From the NCBI GenBank assembly GCA_009705225.1, contig WLCQ01000003.1, positions 1 through 44,310 of the forward strand: 44,310 nt of DNA, read 5' to 3'. The notes below the pieces were generated by a model that did no database searches, was not told the DNA's origin, and saw nothing but the letters and a program-made list of their open reading frames with translations. Of this stretch, positions 8,816 through 16,098 are shown in pieces. Position numbers and translations under genes: made by a program. This DNA comes from Actinomycetota bacterium (GTDB lineage: Bacteria; Actinomycetota; Acidimicrobiia; Acidimicrobiales; Acidimicrobilacustridaceae). Positions within the stretch are counted from its first letter, which is position 1, and each line of letters opens with the position of its first letter.

Positions 8816-8878
8816 CGTCACCTTCCGTTCACCTGAATGACAGACGTTCACCAACTGTTGGCTAAGGGTTGGTTGCCA
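8816..8878 (+). promoter_or_regulatory. Candidate PHO box upstream of pstC (11-nt phased repeats)
   Basis: Five 11-nt units with GTTCACC-like starts are visible: CGTCACC at 8816 and GTTCACC at 8827; then, after an 8-base gap, GTTCACC at 8846, GTTGGCT at 8857 and GTTGGTT at 8868. Exact 11-nt phasing of GTTCACC is how PhoP-binding direct-repeat units are arranged in Streptomyces (established). That a PhoP-type regulator acts here is inference, since no phoPR genes are in the window. The site lies between pstC and the divergent sugar dehydrogenase gene. A further GTTCACT occurs alone at 8895. No convincing -10 was identified for pstC. Confidence 0.6.
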
Positions 8879-8976
8879 GAGGCGGTGGGTTCCCGTTCAC
8901 TTGGCTCATCCGGTCGCTGCGGTCCCCGTGGTCGCGCCCGATGCCCTCTTCCTTCCCCTCTGGAGAACCCCCACCC

Positions 8977-9999
8977 GTGTCCGGAATCGATCTCGAAGAT
9001 CCCCCGACGTCTCCGTCGCCGATGCCCGGCTCCACCCGTACCAAGCGGGTGGTCACCGAGGTGCCCAGCGTTGTTGACAAACGCTTCAACGCCATCACCA
9101 TGGGTGCGGGCATTTCGGTGCTCGTGTTGCTCCTGCTGGTCGGTGCGTTCCTGTTCATCCAGAGCTCCAATGCGATCTCCGAGACCGGAGTCCTTCGGTT
9201 CCTGACCCGCACCGAATGGCGCACTGATGTGCAACCCCCAGCCATCGGCGTCATGGGACTACTCACCGGCACGGTGCTGGTTGCATTCGTCGCTGTGCTC
9301 TTCGCAGTGCCGCTCAGTGTGTTCTGTGCACTTGCCATCACGGAATACTCCACCGCTCGTCGGCGCAAGTGGCTCATCGGTGTTGTCGATCTGCTCGCTG
9401 CGGTGCCGAGTCTGCTGTTCGGCCTCTGGGGTTTCCTGTTCCTATCGGACAAGATGATTCCGATCTCGACCTGGCTCACCCAGAACCTCGGATTCATCCC
9501 CATCTTCAGCACGGAGCAGAACGCAAGCCTCACCGGTTCGATTTTCATCGCCGGTGTGGTGGTGGCCCTTATGGTGCTGCCGATCATCACCTCGGTCACC
9601 CGCGAGGTCTTCTCCCAGACCCCGCCGGGGGAGAAGGAGGCTGCCCTCGCCCTCGGCGGTACCCGCTGGGGCATGATCCGCGCTGTGGTTCTGCCCTATG
9701 GCCGCGGCGGCATCATCGGCGGCTCGATGCTCGGTCTGGGTCGTGCGCTCGGTGAGACCATCGCTGTGGCACTGCTGCTGCCGCAGGTGCCGCAGCAGAT
9801 CGGTGAGAGCATCCACATCCTGCAGAACGGTGGTGCAACAGTTTCGGGTTTCATCGCCAACCGTGCAGGAGCAGACGCGTTCACGACCTCGGGTCTCATG
9901 GCTGCCGGTCTCGTGCTGTTCATCATCACCCTGGCCACCAACATGATCGCTTCGGTGGTTGTGTCGAAGAGCCGTTCGGGTGCGGGGGTCGACCTGTGA
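8977..9999 (+). CDS. pstC: Phosphate ABC transporter permease PstC
   Basis: This is the PstC membrane subunit of the PstSCAB phosphate importer. About 340 residues: a cytoplasmic N-terminal tail of some 40 residues, one helix near 45-65, then the binding-protein-dependent permease domain. The loop 'EKEAALALGGTRWGMIR' is the EAA motif that contacts the ATPase, and LGRALGETIAVALLL is the conserved PstC/PstA region. The ORF-track start at 8869 lies inside the PHO-box region; the GTG at 8977, preceded by GGAGAA, gives a sensible N-terminus. An ATG at 8941 is possible but has no ribosome site. pstA begins at an overlapping GTGA. Confidence 0.93.
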   Translation: MSGIDLEDPPTSPSPMPGSTRTKRVVTEVPSVVDKRFNAITMGAGISVLVLLLLVGAFLFIQSSNAISETGVLRFLTRTEWRTDVQPPAIGVMGLLTGTVLVAFVAVLFAVPLSVFCALAITEYSTARRRKWLIGVVDLLAAVPSLLFGLWGFLFLSDKMIPISTWLTQNLGFIPIFSTEQNASLTGSIFIAGVVVALMVLPIITSVTREVFSQTPPGEKEAALALGGTRWGMIRAVVLPYGRGGIIGGSMLGLGRALGETIAVALLLPQVPQQIGESIHILQNGGATVSGFIANRAGADAFTTSGLMAAGLVLFIITLATNMIASVVVSKSRSGAGVDL

Positions 10000-11264
10000 G
10001 CACGGAAACCCTTTCCCCCGGTTCATCGGCTTCCAGTTCGTCGACCTCGAACGCCTCCCGTCCCACCCCACAGCGTCGGGCCCGTCGACCCCGCGAGTTC
10101 ACCAACTTCGACGTCTGGGTGCTGGTGGGTTCGATCATCAGCGCCTTGTGTCTCAACTGGCTGATCTTCTACCGCCTTACCGCCGGCGCCAGCCTGTTCG
10201 GTTTCCTGCTGTGTTCGTATTTCACGTTCCTCGCCATTTTCGGCGTCGTCACCGCCGATCGGATGGGTCGACTCGTCGCCACCGACAGGGTGATGACTGT
10301 GGTCGTCGTGAGTGCGGCGGCAATTGTGTTCGTGCCGCTCGTGCTGCTCATCGGGTACATCCTGCTCGAGGGCCTCAAGGCGCTCCGACCGAACTTCTTC
10401 ATCAGTGATCAGGAGGGCATCACCCCCGTGTTGCCCTCCACGTCAGGTGGTGCCTCACACGCCATCGTCGGTTCGATCGAGCAGGTCGGCCTCGCCCTGC
10501 TCTGGTCGTTGCCGCTTGCACTCGCAGCGGCAGTGTTCCTGAACGAGTCACGCAGCAAGTGGCGCCGGCCCGTGCGGATCTTCGTGGATGCCATGAGCGG
10601 ACTTCCGTCCATCGTCGCCGGTCTGTTCATCTTCGCCACGCTCATCCTGCCATTCGCCAAGAGCGGTAATCCGCTGTTCGGGTACAACGGCTTCATGGCC
10701 TCGTTGGCGCTTGCCATCACGATGCTTCCCACCATCACCCGCACTGTCGATGTGGTGCTACGTCTCGTTCCCGATGGTCTGCGTGAGGCATCGCTGGCCC
10801 TGGGCGCATCACGAGCCCGCACCGTCTTCTCCGTGGTGTTCCCCACCGCTCGAACCGGAATGACCACTGCGGTCGTGCTCGGTATTGCCCGTGCGGTGGG
10901 TGAGACCGCTCCGCTGCTGTTCACGGCCTTCGGCTACGACCTCATGAACTCAAACCCGTTCGCTGGTTCGCAGGAGAGCTTGCCGCTTTTTGTGTACCGC
11001 AACATTCGCAAGCCCGATATCGCGGCCATTGAGCGCGGTTTCGCCGGTGCCCTCGTGCTGCTGTTGCTCGTGGTTGCGCTGTTCGCGCTTGCCCGATTCA
11101 TCGGCCGCGATCGTTCGAAGCGTCGCGGTGCGCCCAAGGGTGGCGGTGCCGCAGTGCGGACGAATCCCGATGATCCCTTCAACTCCCCAACCAGCCCGAG
11201 CACCTCAGCAGATGCTGATGCGACGGCAACGGGGCAATCCGTCCAGGAGCCGATGACCTCATGA
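9996..11264 (+). CDS. pstA: Phosphate ABC transporter permease PstA
   Basis: This is the second membrane subunit of the Pst importer, 422 residues, longer than a typical PstA of about 280-300. A Ser/Thr-rich, basic N-terminal tail of some 40 residues is followed by two or three extra helices before the permease core. The EAA loop reads '[18 protein letters not shown]', followed by [12 protein letters not shown] hydrophilic C-terminal tail rich in Pro, Ser and Ala (about 50 residues) is unusual. The gene overlaps pstC and pstB by four bases on each side (GTGA and ATGA), so it is translated as part of the pstCABS operon. Confidence 0.93.
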   Translation: MSTETLSPGSSASSSSTSNASRPTPQRRARRPREFTNFDVWVLVGSIISALCLNWLIFYRLTAGASLFGFLLCSYFTFLAIFGVVTADRMGRLVATDRVMTVVVVSAAAIVFVPLVLLIGYILLEGLKALRPNFFISDQEGITPVLPSTSGGASHAIVGSIEQVGLALLWSLPLALAAAVFLNESRSKWRRPVRIFVDAMSGLPSIVAGLFIFATLILPFAKSGNPLFGYNGFMASLALAITMLPTITRTVDVVLRLVPDGLREASLALGASRARTVFSVVFPTARTGMTTAVVLGIARAVGETAPLLFTAFGYDLMNSNPFAGSQESLPLFVYRNIRKPDIAAIERGFAGALVLLLLVVALFALARFIGRDRSKRRGAPKGGGAAVRTNPDDPFNSPTSPSTSADADATATGQSVQEPMTS

Positions 11265-12136
11265 CTGCAATCGCCGAAAGGGCAAACCCCATGTCGCAAA
11301 ATTCCACGCTGGTCACAGAACGACCTGCCATCGGTCGCGCCACCATCATCGGCGGCCCGCCCCCGGGTGCGGCAACGCTTGAGGCCCGCGGTGCCTGCGC
11401 ATGGTTCGGCGACCGTCTCGTGCTCGAAGGCGTCGATCTCGTGATGCCCGCAGGTCAGGTCACCGCACTCATCGGCCCATCGGGCTGCGGCAAGTCCACC
11501 TTCCTGCGTCTGCTCAACCGCATGCATGAACTCATCCCCGGCGCGGCACTCGACGGTGAGATCTTCCTCGACGGAACTGATATCTACGCCACCGGAACCC
11601 GGGCCCAGCAGGTGCGTATGCGCATCGGCATGGTCTTCCAGAAGCCGAACCCGTTCCCGGCGATGAGCATCCGCGAGAACGTGCTCGCCGGTCTCAAGCT
11701 TGCCCGCCTCAAGTGCGATGAGAAGGACGATCTCGTCGAGCAGTCACTCCTGCGCGCCGGCCTCTGGAAAGAGGTTCGTGACCGTCTTGACAGTGCCGGT
11801 GGTGCCCTGTCCGGCGGTCAGCAGCAGCGTCTGTGTATCGCTCGTTCGCTCGCTGTGCAGCCCAATGTGCTGCTGATGGATGAGCCTTGTTCAGCGCTCG
11901 ATCCCACCTCGACCCGTCGTGTCGAGGAGACCATCGACGAACTGCGTGGTGAGGTCACCGTTGTGATCGTCACCCACAACATGCAGCAGGCCAACCGCGT
12001 CTCGGATACCTGTGCGTTCTTCCTTGCGGCAGAGAACCAGCCCGGCGTTGTGGTCGAGCAGGGTCCGACCCGCAAGATGTTCGAGAACCCCGACGATCCC
12101 CGCACGCTCGACTACGTCGAAGGCCGCTTCGGCTGA
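11261..12136 (+). CDS. pstB: Phosphate ABC transporter ATP-binding protein PstB
   Basis: This cytoplasmic ATPase powers phosphate import through PstC/PstA. It has Walker [11 protein letters not shown]-loop '[10 protein letters not shown]' (the N-P-F-P form is typical of PstB), signature LSGGQQQR, Walker [14 protein letters not shown] and the H-loop VTHNMQQA. At 291 residues it is about 35 longer than E. coli PstB because of an N-terminal extension before the core. The start ATG overlaps the pstA stop (ATGA), and its own stop shares a base with the pstS ATG (TGATG). An internal ATG eleven codons in is a possible alternative start. Confidence 0.95.
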   Translation: MTAIAERANPMSQNSTLVTERPAIGRATIIGGPPPGAATLEARGACAWFGDRLVLEGVDLVMPAGQVTALIGPSGCGKSTFLRLLNRMHELIPGAALDGEIFLDGTDIYATGTRAQQVRMRIGMVFQKPNPFPAMSIRENVLAGLKLARLKCDEKDDLVEQSLLRAGLWKEVRDRLDSAGGALSGGQQQRLCIARSLAVQPNVLLMDEPCSALDPTSTRRVEETIDELRGEVTVVIVTHNMQQANRVSDTCAFFLAAENQPGVVVEQGPTRKMFENPDDPRTLDYVEGRFG

Positions 12137-13653
12137 TGTCTCGCTCACGACGCCGCTCCAGTTTCCAGCGAATCGTCGGTGCATTCGTTGCGTTCGTTGT
12201 TGCTGCTCTGGCTGCTGTCGGTGTGGCGCCATCCGCAAGCGCGGCACCGGCACGCATCAATGGTCAGGGCTCGTCCTATGTGGCGCTCGCCATGCAGCAG
12301 TGGGTGGCCGACGCCCAGACCTCGGGCCTGCAGGTCAACTATCTACCCACCGGTTCGCCGGGTGGTCTCACATCCTTCGGTCAGTCGCTCGCCGACTTCG
12401 CCGGCACCGAAGCTGAGTTCAGCGCTCTCTCCACACAGGGGATCGGTGACACTCGTGGCTATCAGTACGTGCCGTCGGTCGCCGGCGCTGTTGCCGTTAT
12501 GTACAACGTGCAGGATGCAGCGGGTCGCAAGGTGGACTACCTGCATCTGAGCCGCCGAACCATCGCCCGGATCTTCACCGGTGACATCACCACATGGAGC
12601 GACCCCGCGATCACCTCTGACAACAAGGGATTGGTACTTCCGAACCAGCCCATCAACGTCGTGTACCGCGGTGGCCAATCGGGAACAACGGGTCTGTTCT
12701 ATGACTTCGTGGCCAATGTCGCCCCTGATGTGTTCGGCCCGTGGGCAGCGCGCAACAGCTTCCCCACAGCGGTTCGAATCATCCAGCTGGACAGCTCCCC
12801 GAGCTTCGTGCCGAAGTCCCAGGCATTCCAAGGTTCCGACCAGATTGCCCAGTTCGTCGGCAGTGGACAGGGCCTGTGGAGTATCGGGTACGACGAGTTC
12901 GGCTATGCCAAGACCTACGACGTCCCCGCAGCTTGGGTCGAGAACGCGGCTGGCGAGTCGGTGCTGCCGTATGCAGAGAACATCTCAGCGGCCCTCGAGA
13001 CGGCCACGCTGCGACCCGATCTCTCGCAGGAACTCTCTGGTGTGTACAACTCCACCAACCCGATCGCCTATCCGATTTCGGCATACAGCTACATCGTGAC
13101 CCAGTGTGCCGAGTCCGCTGATCGACCGACCTGTCGGGGGGCCTACCCGAACGCAGGAATCACCGAGACGCTCACCAAGTGGCTCCGCTACATCGCGTGC
13201 GAGGGACAGGTGAACATGGCCCGGATCGGTTATTCGCCGCTTCCCCCGAACCTCTCGCAGGAGGTGGCCAACTCGATTGCTCGGTTGACCGGTCAGGCCC
13301 CGGAGCAACTGACCCAGGCCAACTGTGCGAACCCCAGGTTCGGTGGTTCTGTTGGCGACGGAGGAACCCCACCTGTCGATCCGATCAAGAACGTCGATGT
13401 CATCGGTGGTGAAAATGCCGTAGGTTCGGAGTTCGACGCCGCCGGTGGTGCAACCACCGGCAACGGCGGAACGACCTCGAGTGGTGGTGGCAGTACCGAC
13501 TGGCGCCGGGCAACTCCGGTCGCCTACGTCGGGCCGTCAATTGCGTCATCGAACGGCATTGCCGTTCTCTTTCTCCTGCTCGTGATGGCTGTCCCGGTCA
13601 TCGTGGGCGCAGTTCTCGCCCGCCGTCGACGGAGTGATTCCTCGCTCGGGTGA
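12136..13653 (+). CDS. pstS: Membrane-anchored phosphate-binding protein PstS
   Basis: This is a PstS-type phosphate-binding protein of 505 residues. A Sec signal peptide (hydrophobic core about residues 13-33, cleavage after SASA) precedes a PBP-like domain with GQGSSYV at its start, FTGDITTW in the middle and the phosphate-loop motif QSGTTG (S182-G186). Unlike ordinary PstS, it continues through a Gly/Thr/Ser-rich linker to a C-terminal helix (about 470-495) and a basic RRRR tail, so it is anchored by its C-terminus rather than by a lipobox. No LPxTG or LAxTG-like sorting motif is visible. It is the last gene of the overlapping pstCABS unit; a 178-base gap with PHO-like repeats follows. Confidence 0.9.
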   Translation: MSRSRRRSSFQRIVGAFVAFVVAALAAVGVAPSASAAPARINGQGSSYVALAMQQWVADAQTSGLQVNYLPTGSPGGLTSFGQSLADFAGTEAEFSALSTQGIGDTRGYQYVPSVAGAVAVMYNVQDAAGRKVDYLHLSRRTIARIFTGDITTWSDPAITSDNKGLVLPNQPINVVYRGGQSGTTGLFYDFVANVAPDVFGPWAARNSFPTAVRIIQLDSSPSFVPKSQAFQGSDQIAQFVGSGQGLWSIGYDEFGYAKTYDVPAAWVENAAGESVLPYAENISAALETATLRPDLSQELSGVYNSTNPIAYPISAYSYIVTQCAESADRPTCRGAYPNAGITETLTKWLRYIACEGQVNMARIGYSPLPPNLSQEVANSIARLTGQAPEQLTQANCANPRFGGSVGDGGTPPVDPIKNVDVIGGENAVGSEFDAAGGATTGNGGTTSSGGGSTDWRRATPVAYVGPSIASSNGIAVLFLLLVMAVPVIVGAVLARRRRSDSSLG

Positions 13654-13682
13654 GCAACACCGGTGAACAAGAGGGCTGAAGT

Positions 13683-13737
13683 GTTGGCCTGTTCTTCACC
13701 TTGTGTTCCATCAGCCTCGGTCGATGGTTCACCTTGA
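13683..13737 (+). promoter_or_regulatory. Candidate PHO box before the second PstS-like operon
   Basis: Five consecutive 11-nt units run from 13683 to 13737: starts are GTTGGCC (13683), CTTCACC (13694), GTTCCAT (13705), CTCGGTC (13716, weak) and GTTCACC (13727). The phase is exact across the whole array. The unit types GTTCACC and GTTGGC are the same two seen before pstC. The array ends three bases before a good -10 (TAGATA, 13741-13746), the geometry expected of PHO-activated promoters. The ORF-track start of the next gene lies inside this array, which is one reason to choose a downstream start. Confidence 0.62.
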
Positions 13738-13740
13738 CCC

Positions 13741-13746
13741 TAGATA
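13741..13746 (+). promoter_or_regulatory. -10 element for the second phosphate operon
   Basis: TAGATA lies immediately downstream of the 11-nt repeat array and about 85 bases before the chosen GTG start. No separate -35 is visible, as expected if a bound activator takes its place. This is inference from spacing and consensus only. Confidence 0.45.
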
Positions 13747-13831
13747 CTTCTCACTGCCGTGCCCCAACTTCGAGCACGGCGTCGACACCACCCAGCAGTC
13801 CACCTCTCCCCTTTTCGAAAGGACCAAAGCT

Positions 13832-15202
13832 GTGAAGAGTTCTCTTCTCAAGCGCAGTCTCATCGCCGGTGCAGTGGTTGCCACTTCCGTGGCCACTTTC
13901 ATCCCGACGATCTCCGCTGCGTCAGCCGCAACAGTCATTGCCGTCGCCGGCTCCGACACGACCGAAAACGTCATGAAGTCGATCATGGAGCAGGTCAGCA
14001 CCGTCGACGTGCCCACCTATAACGTTCCGGTGTACTCGTTGAACCCGTTCACTGTTCCCGCCGACGACTTCTGCCCCTCGGTGGTCTACTCCCCGCAGGG
14101 CACGACCGGGCTCACTGCTCCCAACCAGGTCGCCCCGAATGGTTCCGGCGCCGGCCGTAACGCACTCCGCGATTTCGTTGCGAGTAGCAAGCGCTACACC
14201 GCTGGCGCCGAAGTGCTCAGCAGCTCGGTTGAGGCCTATGCAGTAGCAACTCCGGTGAAGGGCTGCATTGATATCGCCCGCTCGTCGGCCTACAGCTCAG
14301 GCTCGCCCGCTGCCACCAAGGGCCAGTTCTACGCCTTTGCCCTTGACGCCGTGAGTTGGGCGTCCCCCAGCTCGAAGGCTCCGTCCACGCTTTCCATCAG
14401 CGACCTGCAGAAGATCTACAACTGCACCTACACCAACTGGAACCAGGTTCCGGGTGGTTCGGATGGGCAGATCCAGCGCTACCTCCCGCAGGCTGCTTCC
14501 GGTACCCGCGCCTACTTCCTCAGTGATGTGCTGATGGGAGCGGTCACCGACTTCACCGCCAAGACCAACTGCCCGGCAGTCAAGATCCTTGACAAGAACG
14601 GCCTCGAATTCGAGGAGAATCGGGGCGACAGGATCCCCGATGCGGACCTCGAGACTGCGATCCTTCCGTACTCGGCCGGCCAGTGGGCCTATCAGGCCAA
14701 CAACGCCGCCAACCCCTCGATCGACCAGCGCAAGTCATCCACTGGTGTCGTGACCGCCATCAAGGGGATCAACAACTCCGCCTTCGGCAAGACCGGTTCC
14801 GGAGACAACGTGCTGAACAACACCGGTCACGTTGCCTACAACGACATCGATGGCCGCTACCAGCTCAATGATTCTGGCTGGGCCAACGTTGACACCACCG
14901 CTGATGCGGCTGGCTACCCGATCACCGACAGCAACACCGTGCAGGAGTCGGGCAAGTCAAAGACAGCCGTCGATTTCCCGGGTGTACGTCTTGTCTACAA
15001 CGTGCTCCACACCGATTCCCCGAGCTACAGCACCGCCCGCGACCTCGTCGGCTTCAACAACATCGATAGCGGCGCTAAGAGCACCCTTTGCAGCGGTGGT
15101 TTCAAAACCACCATCTCGACCTTCGGGTTCTCACCGCTCACCTCAACAGCGAACGGTGCTTCGAATCTCGCCGGTTCCAGCTGCCGTCGCTACCTGGCCT
15201 AA
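13832..15202 (+). CDS. Second PstS-like periplasmic substrate-binding protein
   Basis: This is a secreted PBP-like protein of about 456 residues. The GTG at 13832 follows GAAAGGA at a good distance and is directly followed by a signal peptide (KSSLLKRSLIAGAV... ending near AASA); the ORF-track start at 13703 would put the promoter inside the gene. 'VAGSDTT' near the mature N-terminus and AASGTRAYF resemble the phosphate loops of PstS-like proteins, and 'LQKIYNCTYTNWNQV' matches the IFTGDITTW region. Several cysteines suggest disulfides. There is no C-terminal anchor, so it should be soluble or cell-wall retained. It is a distant paralogue of the anchored PstS upstream and may be the high-affinity or secreted form. 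Confidence 0.8.
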   Translation: MKSSLLKRSLIAGAVVATSVATFIPTISAASAATVIAVAGSDTTENVMKSIMEQVSTVDVPTYNVPVYSLNPFTVPADDFCPSVVYSPQGTTGLTAPNQVAPNGSGAGRNALRDFVASSKRYTAGAEVLSSSVEAYAVATPVKGCIDIARSSAYSSGSPAATKGQFYAFALDAVSWASPSSKAPSTLSISDLQKIYNCTYTNWNQVPGGSDGQIQRYLPQAASGTRAYFLSDVLMGAVTDFTAKTNCPAVKILDKNGLEFEENRGDRIPDADLETAILPYSAGQWAYQANNAANPSIDQRKSSTGVVTAIKGINNSAFGKTGSGDNVLNNTGHVAYNDIDGRYQLNDSGWANVDTTADAAGYPITDSNTVQESGKSKTAVDFPGVRLVYNVLHTDSPSYSTARDLVGFNNIDSGAKSTLCSGGFKTTISTFGFSPLTSTANGASNLAGSSCRRYLA

Positions 15203-15223
15203 TCAGCAATTACTAGGTCCCAG

Positions 15224-15254
15224 GTCGGGGTTGGCCGCAGTGGCCAACCCCGAC
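15224..15254. terminator. Strong stem-loop between PstS-like and four-Cys genes
   Basis: A perfect inverted repeat has arms CGGGGTTGGCC (15226-15236) and GGCCAACCCCG (15242-15252) around the loop GCAGT, and extends by two more pairs on the outside. It starts 22 bases after the PstS-like stop and ends about 24 bases before the next start codon. There is no U-run, so it is more likely an attenuator, partial terminator or mRNA-stabilising hairpin that lets the first gene be made in excess. Confidence 0.65.
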
Positions 15255-15277
15255 TCGGATCAATCGAAAGGCTCTTG

Positions 15278-15946
15278 ATGACCTCGAATTCCTCATGGCT
15301 CGAACCCAAGGTTTTGGTTCCGTCCGGTGTCGCAGTCGTGGCAGTGGCGCTTCTCATCCTGGTTCTTGTCTTCGGGGGTAACTCGGGCGACTCGGCTGGG
15401 AGCGCCTCTTCAGTCAGCTCGACCTCATCCCCAGTCGTCGACTCGGTAACGGATCCGGTGAGCGGTGCCTCAGGTCCGGTGGAACCCGGCGCGGTGCCTG
15501 CATCGGTTCCGTCGGGTCCGTACACCACGCCGACGATGCCGGTACAGGTGGACGCTCCTCCGGTTGATGGAGCGGTGGATGGCGAGGCCATCACGGTTCA
15601 TGGGAGTCCGGAGCCCGGGTCGAAGCTGTACGGGGTTGAAGCGAGACTCTGCCGGGGAGATGTGGCAGTCGTCGATGACGGCATGTTCACCCCCACCCTC
15701 GGTGGAGTCTGTATCGCCAAGCCCCTTTCCGAGATTTCGGATTCGAAGGTTGCCGTCGTAGGGACCGAGCCGTTCGAAGGCCTGGACATCACGTTCAGGG
15801 TCGGTGTCGGTTCCACCACGTTCAAGACCCAGTACGACGGTCCTTCGACCATCACATGCGGGCCGAGCTCGCCATGTCAGATCGTTCTCAAACTGCAGTA
15901 TCCGAAGGGATTCGGCTTCAAGGGAATCCCTGTCACCTACCGGTGA
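15278..15946 (+). CDS. Membrane-anchored protein with one four-cysteine domain
   Basis: No known family is recognised. The 222-residue protein has one N-terminal helix (about 14-33, uncleaved-anchor type), a Ser/Pro/Val-rich spacer to about residue 100, and a C-terminal globular domain of about 105 residues. That domain has cysteines at 125, 145, 194 and 200 and the motifs RLC, FTPTLGGVC, VGVGSTTFKTQYDG and ITCG. The same pattern occurs twice in the next protein and once, diverged, in the one after. The ATG at 15278 is preferred over the TTG at 15275 because AAAGG lies seven bases upstream. Topology would place the domain outside the cell. Position in the phosphate locus suggests a surface partner of the PstS proteins. 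Confidence 0.75.
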   Translation: MTSNSSWLEPKVLVPSGVAVVAVALLILVLVFGGNSGDSAGSASSVSSTSSPVVDSVTDPVSGASGPVEPGAVPASVPSGPYTTPTMPVQVDAPPVDGAVDGEAITVHGSPEPGSKLYGVEARLCRGDVAVVDDGMFTPTLGGVCIAKPLSEISDSKVAVVGTEPFEGLDITFRVGVGSTTFKTQYDGPSTITCGPSSPCQIVLKLQYPKGFGFKGIPVTYR

Positions 15947-15976
15947 TCGCGGAACTCCCCGCTGATGCTTCGCAGT

Positions 15977-16009
15977 GTTCACTCGCAGTACCGGAACTGT
16001 TCTCCTCGG
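15977..16009 (+). promoter_or_regulatory. Weak third PHO-like repeat set
   Basis: Three 11-nt phased units beginning GTTCACT (15977), GTACCGG (15988) and GTTCTCC (15999) lie just after the four-Cys anchored gene. The outer two fit the GTTCACC type; the middle one does not. It could be an internal promoter element for the FN3 gene or chance. The third unit is also one arm of a hairpin. Confidence 0.25.
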
Positions 16010-16080
16010 GAGAACTGCCCGGAAACCTTCATTCGTCACACTTCAACGGTATTCATCCACTGACTGGGCGCCAGGCGCCC
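15999..16080. other. Two stem-loops in the leader of the FN3/four-Cys gene
   Basis: The first is GTTCTCC-TCG-GGAGAAC (15999-16015, seven pairs). The second is GGGCGCC-A-GGCGCCC (16066-16080), a near-perfect palindrome ending 18 bases before the start codon. The 152-base gap between the two genes thus holds two hairpins and no gene. They may adjust expression of the very large secreted protein downstream. No known riboswitch pattern was recognised. Confidence 0.5.
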
Positions 16081-16098
16081 GAGAGAGGTCACACTCTG

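Noticed and set aside
12136-13653. Sortase-anchored PstS
   Set aside because: The C-terminal helix and basic tail resemble a sorting signal, but no LPxTG or LAxTG-like motif precedes it; a simple C-terminal membrane anchor fits better.
15856-16098. 81-codon upstream extension of the FN3/four-Cys gene
   Set aside because: It overlaps the previous gene, crosses two hairpins, and would bury the clear signal peptide that starts at 16099.
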